Assembly (NCBI RefSeq): GCF_015776785.2
Contig: NZ_LFMD02000002.1
Location: forward strand, 1,623,575-1,679,656
Direction: 5' to 3'
From: Kitasatospora sp. SUK 42
Lineage (GTDB): Bacteria; Actinomycetota; Actinomycetes; Streptomycetales; Streptomycetaceae
Length of the DNA stretch: 56,082 bases
Of the stretch, positions 47,005-55,713 are shown in pieces. The translations under genes were made by a program, and so were the position numbers. The stretch's first letter is position 1. Every line of letters begins with the position of its first letter. Under the pieces are notes generated by a model that was given only the letters and a program-made list of their open reading frames with translations, did not search any database and was not told where the DNA came from.

Positions 47005-48738
47005 TCAGGGCCGGGGAATGTTGCGCAGGTTGCTGCGGGCCAGGTCGATCATGCGTCCGACGCCGCCGGAGAGCACCGTCCGGCCGGCCGCCAGCGCGAA
47101 GCCCTTCAGCTGGGCGGCGGTGATGTAGGGCGGGATGGACAGCGCGTTGGGGTCGGTGATCACGTCCACCAGCGCCGGGCCGGGCCGGTCCAGCGCCTCC
47201 GCCAGGACCTCCCGGACCCGGGCGGGTTCGGCGACGCGCTTGGCCGGGATGCCCATCGCCCGGGCGATGCCCGCGTAGTCGAAGTCCCCGTTGTCGATCT
47301 CGGACTCCGGGTAGCCGGAGACCAGCATCTCCAGCTTGATCATGCCGAGCGCGCCGTTGTTGAACACCACCGTCTTCACCGGCAGCCGGTGCTTGGCCAC
47401 GGTGAGCAGTTCGCCGAGCAGCATGCCGATCCCGCCGTCGCCCGCCATCGCGATCACCTGCCGTCCGGGGCAGGCGAGCTGGGCGCCGATCGCGTGCGGG
47501 AGGGCGTTGGCCATGGAGCCGTGCAGGAAGGAGCCGATCACCCGGCGGCGGCCGTTGGGCTGGAGGTAGCGGGCGGCCCAGACGTTGTTCATGCCGGTGT
47601 CGACGGTGAACACGGCGTCCTGGGCGGCGACGTCGTCCAGCACCGAGGCGACGTACTCGGGGTGGATCGGCACGTGCTTCTCGATGTCCCGGGTGTAGGC
47701 GCCGATCACGTCTTCGAGCGACTTGCAGTGCTTCCTCAGCATGGTGTCCAGGAAGGTGCGGTCGGACTTGGCGTCCAGCAGCGGCAGCACGGCCCGCAGG
47801 GTGGCGGCGACGTCGCCGTGCACGGCCAGTTCGAGCGCGGTGCGGCGGCCGAGCCGGGTGGCGTCGTGGTCGACCTGGACGGTGCGCGCCTGCGGCAGGA
47901 AGGAGTCGTACGGGAAGTCGGTGCCGAGCAGCAGCACCAGGTCGGCGGAGTGCAGCGCCTCGTGGCAGGCGCCGTAGCCGAGCAGGCCGCTCATGCCGAC
48001 GTCGTACGGGTTGTCGTACTGGATCCACTCCTTGCCGCGCAGCGAGTGCCCGACCGGCGCGTTCAGCGCCTGCGCGACCTCCATCACCTCGGTGTGCGCC
48101 CCGCGCACCCCGGCGCCGCAGAACAGGGCGACCTTGCGGGCCGCGTTGAGCAGCCGGGCCAGCTCCTGGACCTGGGACCAGGGCGGGGCGGCGACGGCCT
48201 GCTCGGTGAGGAAGTGGCTGGTGCCGGCGGGCCCGGCGGCGGGCAGGGCGGCGACGTCCCCGGGGAAGGCGAGCACCGAGACGCCGTGCGAGCCGAGCGC
48301 GTGCTGGATGGCGACCCGCAGCAGCCGGGGCAGCTGGGCGGGGGCCGAGAGCATCTCGCACCAGTTGCTGCAGTCGGTGAACACCCGCTCGGGGTGGGTC
48401 TCCTGGAAGAAGCCGGTGCCGATCTGGCCGGACGGGATGTGCGAGGCGAGGGCGAGTACCGGCAGACCGCTGCGCTGGGCGTCGTACAGGCCCTGGATCA
48501 GGTGGACGTTGCCGGGGCCGCAGGAGCCGGCGCAGACCGCGAGGCGGCCGCTGAGCTCGGCTTCGGCGGCGGCCGCGAAGGCGCCGGCCTCCTCGTTGCG
48601 GACGTGCACCCAGCTGATGCCGTCGGCCCGGCGGATCGCGTCCACGACGGGGTTGAGGCTGTCGCCCACGACCCCGTAGACCCGTTCCACCCCGGCCTGC
48701 CGGAGCACCTCCACCATCTGTTCGGCCACGCTCGCCAC
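47005..48738 (-). CDS. poxB: Pyruvate oxidase/dehydrogenase-type ThDP enzyme
   Basis: The 577-residue product is a thiamine-diphosphate enzyme of the PoxB/acetolactate-synthase superfamily. The N-terminal domain has VYGVVGDSLNPVVDAIRRAD and the ThDP Glu in HVRNEEAGAF, and the C-terminal ThDP motif is GDGGIGMLL...VVFNNGALGMI (GDG to NN, about residues 432-460). The central FAD/ADP-type region fits quinone-dependent PoxB, which converts pyruvate to acetate and CO2. The C-terminal tail SNLRNIPRP is typical of membrane-binding PoxB. GTG 48738 follows AAGGAG at 8 nt. Confidence 0.9.
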   Translation of the reverse strand: MASVAEQMVEVLRQAGVERVYGVVGDSLNPVVDAIRRADGISWVHVRNEEAGAFAAAAEAELSGRLAVCAGSCGPGNVHLIQGLYDAQRSGLPVLALASHIPSGQIGTGFFQETHPERVFTDCSNWCEMLSAPAQLPRLLRVAIQHALGSHGVSVLAFPGDVAALPAAGPAGTSHFLTEQAVAAPPWSQVQELARLLNAARKVALFCGAGVRGAHTEVMEVAQALNAPVGHSLRGKEWIQYDNPYDVGMSGLLGYGACHEALHSADLVLLLGTDFPYDSFLPQARTVQVDHDATRLGRRTALELAVHGDVAATLRAVLPLLDAKSDRTFLDTMLRKHCKSLEDVIGAYTRDIEKHVPIHPEYVASVLDDVAAQDAVFTVDTGMNNVWAARYLQPNGRRRVIGSFLHGSMANALPHAIGAQLACPGRQVIAMAGDGGIGMLLGELLTVAKHRLPVKTVVFNNGALGMIKLEMLVSGYPESEIDNGDFDYAGIARAMGIPAKRVAEPARVREVLAEALDRPGPALVDVITDPNALSIPPYITAAQLKGFALAAGRTVLSGGVGRMIDLARSNLRNIPRP

Positions 48739-48862
48739 GGGTGCACTCCTTCGGTCGCCGCGGGACACCTGAACCCTCCGACGGGGAGGGTCCGGGTGCA
48801 CCCGGGGCGGGCCGAACGGGTGAGCAGCGGCGAGGCGCGGGCGGGCGACGGGTGGACGCGGG

Positions 48863-51268
48863 CTATTCGGCGGCCAGGTGGTCCTGCTGGCCGAGCTTGC
48901 CGACCACGAGGCCGGCCTGGGCCTGGCGGCGGGCGGGTTCACGGCCGGGGGGCTGGGCGCAGCGCTCCTGGGCGGCCGGGACGGTGGTCGGCAGGGTGAC
49001 CGGGTTGCCGGCCTTGACCTGCACCGCCGTGCCGTCGTGCCGCAGGTGGAGCACATCGCCCCGGCGCAGCGTGTACGTCGTCCCCTCATGGGTGATCCGG
49101 ACGCCGAGCAGTTGCCCGCGCACCAGCAGCGAGAAGCCGAGCCGGGACAGTCCGGAGGGCAGCCGGGGCCGGAAGGAGAGCGTGTCGCCGTGGTCGCGCA
49201 GGCCGCCGAAGCCTGCCACCAGCGCGATGCAGGCCCCGGCGAGCGAGGCCATGTGCAGGCCGTCGCGGGTGTTGCCGCCGAGGTCGTGCAGGTCCATCAG
49301 CGCCGCTTCGGCCGTGTAGTCGTAGGCGAGGTCGAGCTGGCCGACCTCGGCGGCGATGACGGCCTGGGTGCAGGCGGAGAGCGAGGAGTCGCGGACGGTC
49401 AGGCGCTCGTAGTAGGCGAAGTTGCGGGCCTTCTGGGCGTCGGTGAAGGCGTCGCCGCGGACCTGCATGGCGAGCACCAGGTCGGCCTGCTTGACCACCT
49501 GCTTGCGGTACAGGTCGAAGTACGGGTAGTGCAGCAGCAGCGGGTAGTTCTCGGGCGGGGTGCCCTCGAAGTCCCAGACCTGGTGGTGGGTGAAGCCGTC
49601 GGCCTGCGGGTGGACGCCGAGGTCCGCGTCGTACGGGATGTACATCGCGGCCGCGGCGTCGCGCCAGGCGGCGGTCTCCTCGGTGTCGACGCCGAGGGCG
49701 GCGGCCTCGTGGGAGTGGCGGGTGGCGGCCTCGGCGGCGGCGCGCAGGTTCGTCTGCGCCATCAGGTTGGTGTAGACGTTGTTGTCGGCGACGGCGCTGT
49801 ACTCGTCGGGGCCGGTGACGCCCTCGATCCGGAACTTTCCGGCGACGTCGTGGTGGCCGAGCGAGCGCCACATCCGGGCGGTCTCGACCAGGAGTTCGAG
49901 GCCCCACGCGCGCTCGAACTCCTCGTCCCCGGTGGCCCGGATGTAGCGGGCGACGGCGGCGGCGATGTCGGCGCCGATGTGGAAGGCGGCGGTGCCCGCC
50001 GGCCAGTACCCGGAGCACTCCTCGCCTCGGATCGTCCGCCAGGGGAACACCGCGCCGGCCAGGCCGAGTTGGGCCGCGCGCTCGCGGGCGAGCGGGAGGG
50101 TGGTGTGCCGCCAGCGCAGGGCCTGGCTGACGGCGTTGGGCAGGCAGTAGGTGAGCACCGGCAGGACGAAGGTCTCGGTGTCCCAGAAGCTGTGCCCGTC
50201 GTAGCCGGGGCCGGTCAACCCCTTGGCGGGGATGGCCCGTTCCTCACTGCGGGCGCCGGCCTGCAGGACGTGGAAGAGGCCGAACCGGACGGCCTGCTGG
50301 AGCTCGACGTCGCCGTCGATCTCGACGTCGCTGGTCTCCCAGAACTCCCTCAGGTAGTCGGTCTGTTCGGCGACCAGTCCGTCCCAGCCGGTGTACCGGG
50401 CGGCGTTCAGCGCGGCCTCCACCTGGTCCCGGACGGCGGGCAGCGAGCGGGTGCCGGACCAGCCGTAGGCGATGAACTTGGCGAGCCGCAGCCGCTGTCC
50501 GGTTTCGAGCACGGTGGTGACGCTGATCCGGCAGTGGTCGGCCTCGGCCTCGGCGACGGTTTCGAGCCTCTCGGGGCCCTCGATGACGTGGTCCATCCCG
50601 GCGGCGACCCGGATGCCGCTGTAGCGGGTGCGGTGCACCAGGACGGCCTTGGTGTCGCTCGCGTGGTGCGCCTCGGGCTGGAGCGGCGCCTCCAGGACGG
50701 CGGCGGCGCGCGGGTCGCCCTCGGGGCCGCCGGGCAGCTGCTCGTTGGCGACCAGCTCGGACTGGAGCACGATCCGCACCGGCCCGTCCACCGCCTCGAC
50801 GCTGTACTCGATGGCGGCGATGGCGCGCTGGGTGAGCGAGACCAGCCGGGAGGAGCGCACCCGGATGGTCCGGCCGGCCGGGGAGGTCCACTCGGCCTCG
50901 CGGTGCAGCATGCCCTCCCGGAAGTCCAACCAGCGCTTGTGGCTGAGGAGTTCGCCGTAGCGCAGGTCGAAGGGCTCGTCGTCCACCAGCAGTCGGATGA
51001 TCTTGCCGTTGGTGACGTTGATGACGCTCTGGCTGGACTCCGGATAGCCGTAGCCGCCCTCGCCGTACGGCAGCGGGCGCAGTTCGAAGACGCCGTTGAG
51101 GTAGGTGCCGGGCAGGCCGTGCGGCTCGCCCTCGTCCAGGTTGGCGCGCAGGCCGATGTGGCCGTTGGAGAGCGCGAAGACGGACTCGGCGCGGGCCAAC
51201 GAGCCCAGGTCCAGGCCGTGTTCGGCGATCTGCCACGGGTCGATCGCGAAGTTGTCCCCGGGACTCAT
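48863..51268 (-). CDS. Glycoside hydrolase family 65 disaccharide phosphorylase
   Basis: The 801-residue product has the GH65 plan: an N-terminal beta-sandwich (ESVFALSNGHIGLRANLDEG) and a C-terminal (alpha/alpha)6 barrel with a general-acid Glu in GVTGPDEYSAVADNNVYTN near residue 485. The family includes maltose, trehalose and kojibiose phosphorylases, and phosphorolysis gives beta-glucose-1-phosphate; which sugar is used cannot be read from motifs. Its start (ATG 51268) overlaps the stop of the HAD gene (ATGA), whose product would convert beta-glucose-1-phosphate to glucose-6-phosphate. It acts in the cytoplasm; there is no signal peptide. Confidence 0.92.
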   Translation of the reverse strand: MSPGDNFAIDPWQIAEHGLDLGSLARAESVFALSNGHIGLRANLDEGEPHGLPGTYLNGVFELRPLPYGEGGYGYPESSQSVINVTNGKIIRLLVDDEPFDLRYGELLSHKRWLDFREGMLHREAEWTSPAGRTIRVRSSRLVSLTQRAIAAIEYSVEAVDGPVRIVLQSELVANEQLPGGPEGDPRAAAVLEAPLQPEAHHASDTKAVLVHRTRYSGIRVAAGMDHVIEGPERLETVAEAEADHCRISVTTVLETGQRLRLAKFIAYGWSGTRSLPAVRDQVEAALNAARYTGWDGLVAEQTDYLREFWETSDVEIDGDVELQQAVRFGLFHVLQAGARSEERAIPAKGLTGPGYDGHSFWDTETFVLPVLTYCLPNAVSQALRWRHTTLPLARERAAQLGLAGAVFPWRTIRGEECSGYWPAGTAAFHIGADIAAAVARYIRATGDEEFERAWGLELLVETARMWRSLGHHDVAGKFRIEGVTGPDEYSAVADNNVYTNLMAQTNLRAAAEAATRHSHEAAALGVDTEETAAWRDAAAAMYIPYDADLGVHPQADGFTHHQVWDFEGTPPENYPLLLHYPYFDLYRKQVVKQADLVLAMQVRGDAFTDAQKARNFAYYERLTVRDSSLSACTQAVIAAEVGQLDLAYDYTAEAALMDLHDLGGNTRDGLHMASLAGACIALVAGFGGLRDHGDTLSFRPRLPSGLSRLGFSLLVRGQLLGVRITHEGTTYTLRRGDVLHLRHDGTAVQVKAGNPVTLPTTVPAAQERCAQPPGREPARRQAQAGLVVGKLGQQDHLAAE

Positions 51269-52011
51269 TCCTTCTCCCCCAGCAGTTCGGCAAGGTCCTG
51301 GACGACCACGGTGGCGCCGTCCCGGCGCAGTTCGGCGGCCTGCCCGGTGCGGTCGACCCCGACCACCGCGCCGAAGCCTCCGGCCCGGCCGGAGGCGACC
51401 CCGGCGAGCGCGTCCTCGAAGACGGCCGCGTGCGCGGGTTCGACGCCCAGCTCGCGGGCGGCGTACAGGTAGGTGTCCGGGGCGGGTTTGCCGGGCAGCC
51501 GCCGCTGCTTGGCGACCACGCCGTCCACGATCACGTCGAAGAGCTCCAGCATGCCCGCCGAGCGCAGCACCGCCCGGCAGTTGGCGCTGGAGGAGACCAC
51601 CGCGCTGGGCAGTCCGAGCGCGCGCAGCCGGTGCACGTAGGCGACCGAGCCGTCGTAGGCGCGCACGCCCTCGTCGTGGATCAGCCGCAGCACGGTCTCG
51701 TTCTTGGCGCGGCTGATGCCCTGCACGGTACGGGCGTTCGGCGGATCGTCCTCGGTGCCCTCGGGCAGGTCGATGCCCCGGCTGCGCAGGAAGGCCCGGG
51801 TGCCGTCGAGGCGCGGGCGGCCGTCCACGTAGGTGTCGTAGTCGATGACGGCGTCGAAGGGGACGAACTGCCCGCCGGTGCGGGCTGCTTCGGCGCGCAG
51901 GAAGGTGTCGAAGGTGTCCTTCCAGGCCGCGGCGTGCACCTTCGCGGTCTGGGTGAGCACCCCGTCGAGGTCGAAGAGGAAAGCACGGATGTCGTCCGGT
52001 AGCCCCAGCAT
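51265..52011 (-). CDS. HAD-family beta-phosphoglucomutase-like enzyme
   Basis: The 248-residue product is a HAD-superfamily hydrolase/mutase: nucleophile motif AFLFDLDGVLTQTAKVHAAA (DxD), motif II SSSANC, Lys in KPAPDTYLYAARELG, and motif IV HAAVFEDALAGVAS. The GH65 partner makes beta-phosphoglucomutase the most likely activity. The first gene of a two-gene operon, it overlaps the GH65 gene by 4 nt. ATG 52011 is close to a TAAGACT -10-like box, which suggests a leaderless start. Confidence 0.9.
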   Translation of the reverse strand: MLGLPDDIRAFLFDLDGVLTQTAKVHAAAWKDTFDTFLRAEAARTGGQFVPFDAVIDYDTYVDGRPRLDGTRAFLRSRGIDLPEGTEDDPPNARTVQGISRAKNETVLRLIHDEGVRAYDGSVAYVHRLRALGLPSAVVSSSANCRAVLRSAGMLELFDVIVDGVVAKQRRLPGKPAPDTYLYAARELGVEPAHAAVFEDALAGVASGRAGGFGAVVGVDRTGQAAELRRDGATVVVQDLAELLGEKE

Positions 52012-52099
52012 GGGTGCAGTCTTACCCGGGAACGCGGGGGAAGCCGCCCATTCCCGGCGGCGCGTCGCCGGAAGGGCGGCTTCCGTGTGCCGCACGGGA

Positions 52100-52900
52100 T
52101 CAGGGCGAGTCGGGCATCTGCGCCTCGGGGGCCTGGATCACCGCGAAGAGCGCGCCCTGCGGGTCCTGGACGACCGACATCCGGCCGGACTGCATGTCGA
52201 ACGGCGGCTGGATCACCGAGCCGCCCGCCTTGACCAGGGCGTCCACGACGGAGTCGGTGTCGTCCACCGAGAAGTACGTCATCCAGTGCGAGGGGGTGCC
52301 GGCCGCCAGGTACCCGGGGATCTCCTGCATGCCGCCCACCGTGCGGTCGCCGACGTTCAGCGAGTAGTAGCCGTCCATGCCCTGGATGGTGGCCGGGCGC
52401 AGGCCGAGCGCGGGCTGGTAGAACCGGCCGGCCTCCCCGGTGTCGGCGGTGTTGAGCTCGTTCCACACCAGCGCGCCGGGCTCGTTGACCACGCCCGCGC
52501 CGATGAAGTCCATCGCCTGCCAGACCCCGAACACCGCGCCGGTCGGGTCGGCGGCGACCAGCATCCGGCCGATCGTGCCGATGTCCATCGGGTCGTAGAG
52601 GAGCGTGCCGCCGGCCCCGGCGATGGACGCCCTGGTCGCGTCGACGTCGTCCGAGGCGAGGTAGGTGGTCCAGGCGACGGGCGGCGGCGGCTGGCCCTCG
52701 GGCCCGGACTGCGCCATGATCCCGGCGACCGGGCGGCCGCCCAGCGTGCACACGGCGTAGCCGCCGAACTCGGCCGGGCCGACCTTGCCCTGCCAGCCGA
52801 ACAGGTCGCGGTAGAAGTCGAGCGCGGCCTGCTGGTCGCTCGCCATCAGGTCGACCCAGCACGGGGTGCCGGGGGTGTACGGATCGGTGACTACGGGCAT
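52100..52900 (-). CDS. VOC (glyoxalase/dioxygenase) family protein, two modules
   Basis: The 266-residue product contains two vicinal-oxygen-chelate modules. The first runs from residue 10 (GTPCWVDLMASDQQAALDFY, FYRDLFGWQ) and the second from about 140 (GALVWNELNTADTGEAGRFY). Each has an F/Y-Y-x-x-x-x-G-W-type pattern near the metal site. The reaction is unknown; such duplicated proteins include glyoxalase-like and antibiotic-resistance-like members. The start ATG 52900 follows GGGAGG. It is on the same strand as the SRPBCC gene but separated from it by 180 nt. Confidence 0.88.
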   Translation of the reverse strand: MPVVTDPYTPGTPCWVDLMASDQQAALDFYRDLFGWQGKVGPAEFGGYAVCTLGGRPVAGIMAQSGPEGQPPPPVAWTTYLASDDVDATRASIAGAGGTLLYDPMDIGTIGRMLVAADPTGAVFGVWQAMDFIGAGVVNEPGALVWNELNTADTGEAGRFYQPALGLRPATIQGMDGYYSLNVGDRTVGGMQEIPGYLAAGTPSHWMTYFSVDDTDSVVDALVKAGGSVIQPPFDMQSGRMSVVQDPQGALFAVIQAPEAQMPDSP

Positions 52901-53082
52901 TGCTGGGCCTCCCGGAGGCGGTGGTGGCCGGCTGGGGTCGTCGGGACGGGCGGGGGCTCGGCCCGCCCGGTGGTGCCGTCCGCGCGGACGGCGGTACACC
53001 GCCCACCTTCGGTCCGCCGTCGCGTTCCCGCCACCGGACGGCGCCCTGGCGGGCGACTGGTCGGCGACCGGTCAGCGGCCGC

Positions 53083-53532
53083 TCACTCCTCGTCGTGGTG
53101 CCGGGTGGTGACGAAGAACGGCTGCACCTTGCCGCTCTGCGCGTAGTCCTTGAGCCGGACCAGCAGTTCGGCCCAGGTGCCGGCCACCATCGGGACGCCC
53201 TCCTCACTGCCCGGCTGCCAGCCCCCGTGCCGGAACAGCAGCCGGGTGCGCTCGGGCGCGTCCGGCTGGTCGGTGAGCTCCCAGCTGATCCAGGTGCCGG
53301 CCCAGTGCGGCGGGAAGGACCCGGCGTTGGCCCACACCACCCGGTCCGGGCCGGACCGCTCCAGGCGCAGCCGGAAGGGCTCGGGGACGTCGGGGAAGTC
53401 GAACAGCAGCACGTCGCCCTCGCGGTCCACGGCGTCCGTCCACCAGCTGGTCAGCCCGTCGTGCGTGGTGAGCGCGGCGAGGACGACGGCCTGCGGGGCG
53501 GCGATGTCGAACTGCATGGCGATCTCGGGCAT
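53083..53532 (-). CDS. SRPBCC/AHSA1 domain protein
   Basis: The 149-residue product begins MPEIAMQFDIAAPQAVVLAA and has the START-like pattern of SRPBCC/AHSA1 proteins: GLTSWWTDAVDREGDVLLFD near residue 30, and the C-terminal long helix VAGTWAELLVRLKDYAQSGK. Such proteins bind hydrophobic ligands or act as cyclases or chaperone cofactors. Nothing further can be said. ATG 53532 follows GAGAGG. A terminator hairpin separates it from the upstream LCP gene. Confidence 0.88.
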   Translation of the reverse strand: MPEIAMQFDIAAPQAVVLAALTTHDGLTSWWTDAVDREGDVLLFDFPDVPEPFRLRLERSGPDRVVWANAGSFPPHWAGTWISWELTDQPDAPERTRLLFRHGGWQPGSEEGVPMVAGTWAELLVRLKDYAQSGKVQPFFVTTRHHDEE

Positions 53533-53578
53533 GGGGTCCGCCTCTCGGTGGCCGGTGGTCCCCCTCCACGGCCACCAT

Positions 53579-53616
53579 GGCACGGCCCCGGGGCTCGTGC
53601 GCCCCGGGGCCGTGCC
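53579..53616 (-). terminator. Terminator hairpin after the LCP gene
   Basis: GGCACGGCCCCGGGG (53579-53593) pairs with CCCCGGGGCCGTGCC (53602-53616), 20 nt beyond the minus-strand LCP stop. Confidence 0.75.
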
Positions 53617-53636
53617 CGCCGTCCCGGTGTGCGCGG

Positions 53637-55394
53637 TCAGCCGCCGCTGCCGTAGGTGGTGTTCGCGCAGATGTCGTCGTCCGCCGAGCGGGCGTCGTTG
53701 GTGACGGTGGTCGGCAGCGGCTGCGGGGGCGCCTGGACGCCCGGGGTGGCGCCGGCCGGGCTGCTGGTGGGTGCCGCGCCGGACCCCATGCCCATGGCCG
53801 CCGCGAAGTCCTGGCCGACGATCACCGAGATGCCGCGCGCGCTGCTGGGCTCCAGGCTGGCGCCCGGGAACAGCGCGGCGACCTTCTCGGCGTTCGCCTT
53901 CTGCCCGGAGCCGTACTCGATCGTGGTGGTCTTCAGCTTGGTGCTCGACCCCTGGCCCGCCGTGCTGGCGACGAACTTGGCGGCCTTCAGCTGCTCCGTC
54001 CCCTTGCCGGCCAGGCCGTTGACGGTCGTCCCGTTGTAGACCGCCACCTTGATCGAGGAGTTGGCCGCGTCCCCGGCCGGGGCGGGCGGAGCGGCCGAGG
54101 TGCTGGGCGCGGGCTGCTGCGGGGCCGAGCTGGTGCCGCTGCCGGGGGCGTCCGGCTGCTGGCCGGTGGCGTTCTGGCCGTCGATGGTCTGGTCGGCCCT
54201 GAGGGTCTCCCAGAGCTTGTTGGCGTCGGGCTGGACCAGGTCGATGTTGGCGTCCTGGGTGCGGTAGCGCCAGGGCGCGGTCACGAACTTGAGGTCGTGC
54301 ATGTCGATGTTCTTCAGCGACATGCCGAAGGAGAGCAGCTTGTCCGCGGAGTCCAGCCCCTGGTCGACGGTCAGCGACTTGGTCGCCGCGTCCGCGAGCG
54401 GCAGCAGGTTGGTGGGGCTCAGCCCGTCCTTCTTCATCTTGGTGGCGAGCGAGCTGAGGAAGGCCTGCTGGCGCTTCATCCGGCCGATGTCCGAGCCGTC
54501 GCCTATGCCGTGCCGCAGCCGCACGTAGTCGAGCGCCTGCTGGCCCTGGACGGTCTGCTTGCCCTGCGGGAGGACGAGGTTGCCCTTCTTGTGCAGGTTG
54601 GGGTTGATGTCACCCTCGTAGATCGGCTTCGGCAGGCAGACGTCCACGCCGTTGACGGCCTTGGTCATCGCGGCGAAGCCGTTGAAGTCGACCACCATGG
54701 TGTGGTCGATCCGGATCCCGGTGACCTTCTCGATGGTGTTCTGGGTGCAGGCCGGGTTGCCGTCGTCGCTGCCGCCCATGGAGAACGCGGCGTTGAACAG
54801 GTCGTTGCCGCCCTTGGTCCACTTGCCGTTGGGCAGCTTGCAGGGCGGTATCTGCACCATCGCGTTGCGCGGGATCGAGATGCCCACGGCGTGCTTGTGG
54901 TCGGCGTAGACGTGCAGCAGGATCGTGGTGTCCGAGCGGGCGCCGCCGTCCTCGCCGCCGCCGAGGTCCGCGTTGTTCTTGCCCCGGCTGTCCGAGCCGA
55001 TCAGCAGCAGGTTGACCGGCTTGTTGCCGTCCGCGTCGGCCTTGGCCTCCGGCGGGCGGTCGGTGGACACCGCGTCGGAGTCGAAGGTCTTGATGTTGGC
55101 GTTCAGCTTGTAGTAGATCGCGCCGCCGGTGCCCGCGATCAGGACCAGCACGCCGGCCGCGGACCAGGCGACGATCTTCTTCACGTTCTTCTTGGGCTTG
55201 CTGTTGCGGCGGGCCGCGGCCCGGCCGCCACTGGCCGCCTCCGCCTTCCCGCCGCCCCTGCCCTGCGCGGCACGGCGGGCCTCCGCCCGGCCGCCGGAGC
55301 GCGGCGGGGGCACGGCGCCCTCCGGGCCCTCCGACGCGAGCGCGTCGGGCGTGCCCTCGCCCCGAGCCGGGCTCTCGCCCCTGCGACCTGACAT
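53637..55394 (-). CDS. LytR-CpsA-Psr (LCP) family protein
   Basis: The 585-residue product has a basic cytoplasmic arm, one membrane helix at about 73-94 (IVAWSAAGVLVLIAGTGGAI), an LCP domain from about residue 125 to 330 (PVNLLLIGSDSRGKNNADLG; GISIPRNAMVQIPP; MKRQQAFLSSLATKM) and a C-terminal LytR_C domain (about 430-540). LCP proteins transfer glycopolymers from a lipid carrier to peptidoglycan. ATG 55394 is preceded by GAAAGG; 30 extra N-terminal residues in the longer frame are not expected. A second LCP-type gene lies beyond, partly outside the window. Confidence 0.93.
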   Translation of the reverse strand: MSGRRGESPARGEGTPDALASEGPEGAVPPPRSGGRAEARRAAQGRGGGKAEAASGGRAAARRNSKPKKNVKKIVAWSAAGVLVLIAGTGGAIYYKLNANIKTFDSDAVSTDRPPEAKADADGNKPVNLLLIGSDSRGKNNADLGGGEDGGARSDTTILLHVYADHKHAVGISIPRNAMVQIPPCKLPNGKWTKGGNDLFNAAFSMGGSDDGNPACTQNTIEKVTGIRIDHTMVVDFNGFAAMTKAVNGVDVCLPKPIYEGDINPNLHKKGNLVLPQGKQTVQGQQALDYVRLRHGIGDGSDIGRMKRQQAFLSSLATKMKKDGLSPTNLLPLADAATKSLTVDQGLDSADKLLSFGMSLKNIDMHDLKFVTAPWRYRTQDANIDLVQPDANKLWETLRADQTIDGQNATGQQPDAPGSGTSSAPQQPAPSTSAAPPAPAGDAANSSIKVAVYNGTTVNGLAGKGTEQLKAAKFVASTAGQGSSTKLKTTTIEYGSGQKANAEKVAALFPGASLEPSSARGISVIVGQDFAAAMGMGSGAAPTSSPAGATPGVQAPPQPLPTTVTNDARSADDDICANTTYGSGG

Positions 55395-55631
55395 GCGCGT
55401 ACCTTTCACCGACGGAAGCGACGCCCCGGACGATCTGGCGCACCGCACACAGAGGAGACGGACGAGCCCGTTCCCAGGTTGCACATACGAAAGTCAGTAC
55501 AGACCGACCATCGTGGCTTCCGATCATATTTAGGCCCAAGATGATCACGGACCTCTGGTGCACCAACAACCCGGTCGGCCACTGGGGAACCCGGCGAAAG
55601 ACCGCCCGAAACCACTCGATTCGGACGGGGA

Positions 55632-55648
55632 ATCACCGCCGCGGTGAT
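55632..55648. terminator. 17-bp palindrome downstream of the partial LCP gene
   Basis: ATCACCGC, C and GCGGTGAT form a perfect palindrome about 60-70 nt past the stop of the minus-strand gene at 55705. It could be a terminator or a binding site; no U-tract follows. Confidence 0.4.
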
Positions 55649-55649
55649 C

Positions 55650-55713
55650 GGAGGACGCGGCGGCTTCTGGAAGACTCGGTGGCTTCCGGAGGACGCGGCG
55701 GCCTCTAGAAGAC
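55650..55713. repeat. Direct repeat across the 3' end of the partial LCP gene
   Basis: GGAGGACGCGGCGGC(T/C)TCT(G/A)GAAGAC occurs at 55650-55675 and 55688-55713, with a related GGAAGACTCGGTGGCTTCC between them. The second copy includes the stop codon. The region 55395-55631 is the promoter side of the complete LCP gene; only a TATGAT -10 candidate on the minus strand is seen there. Confidence 0.65.
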
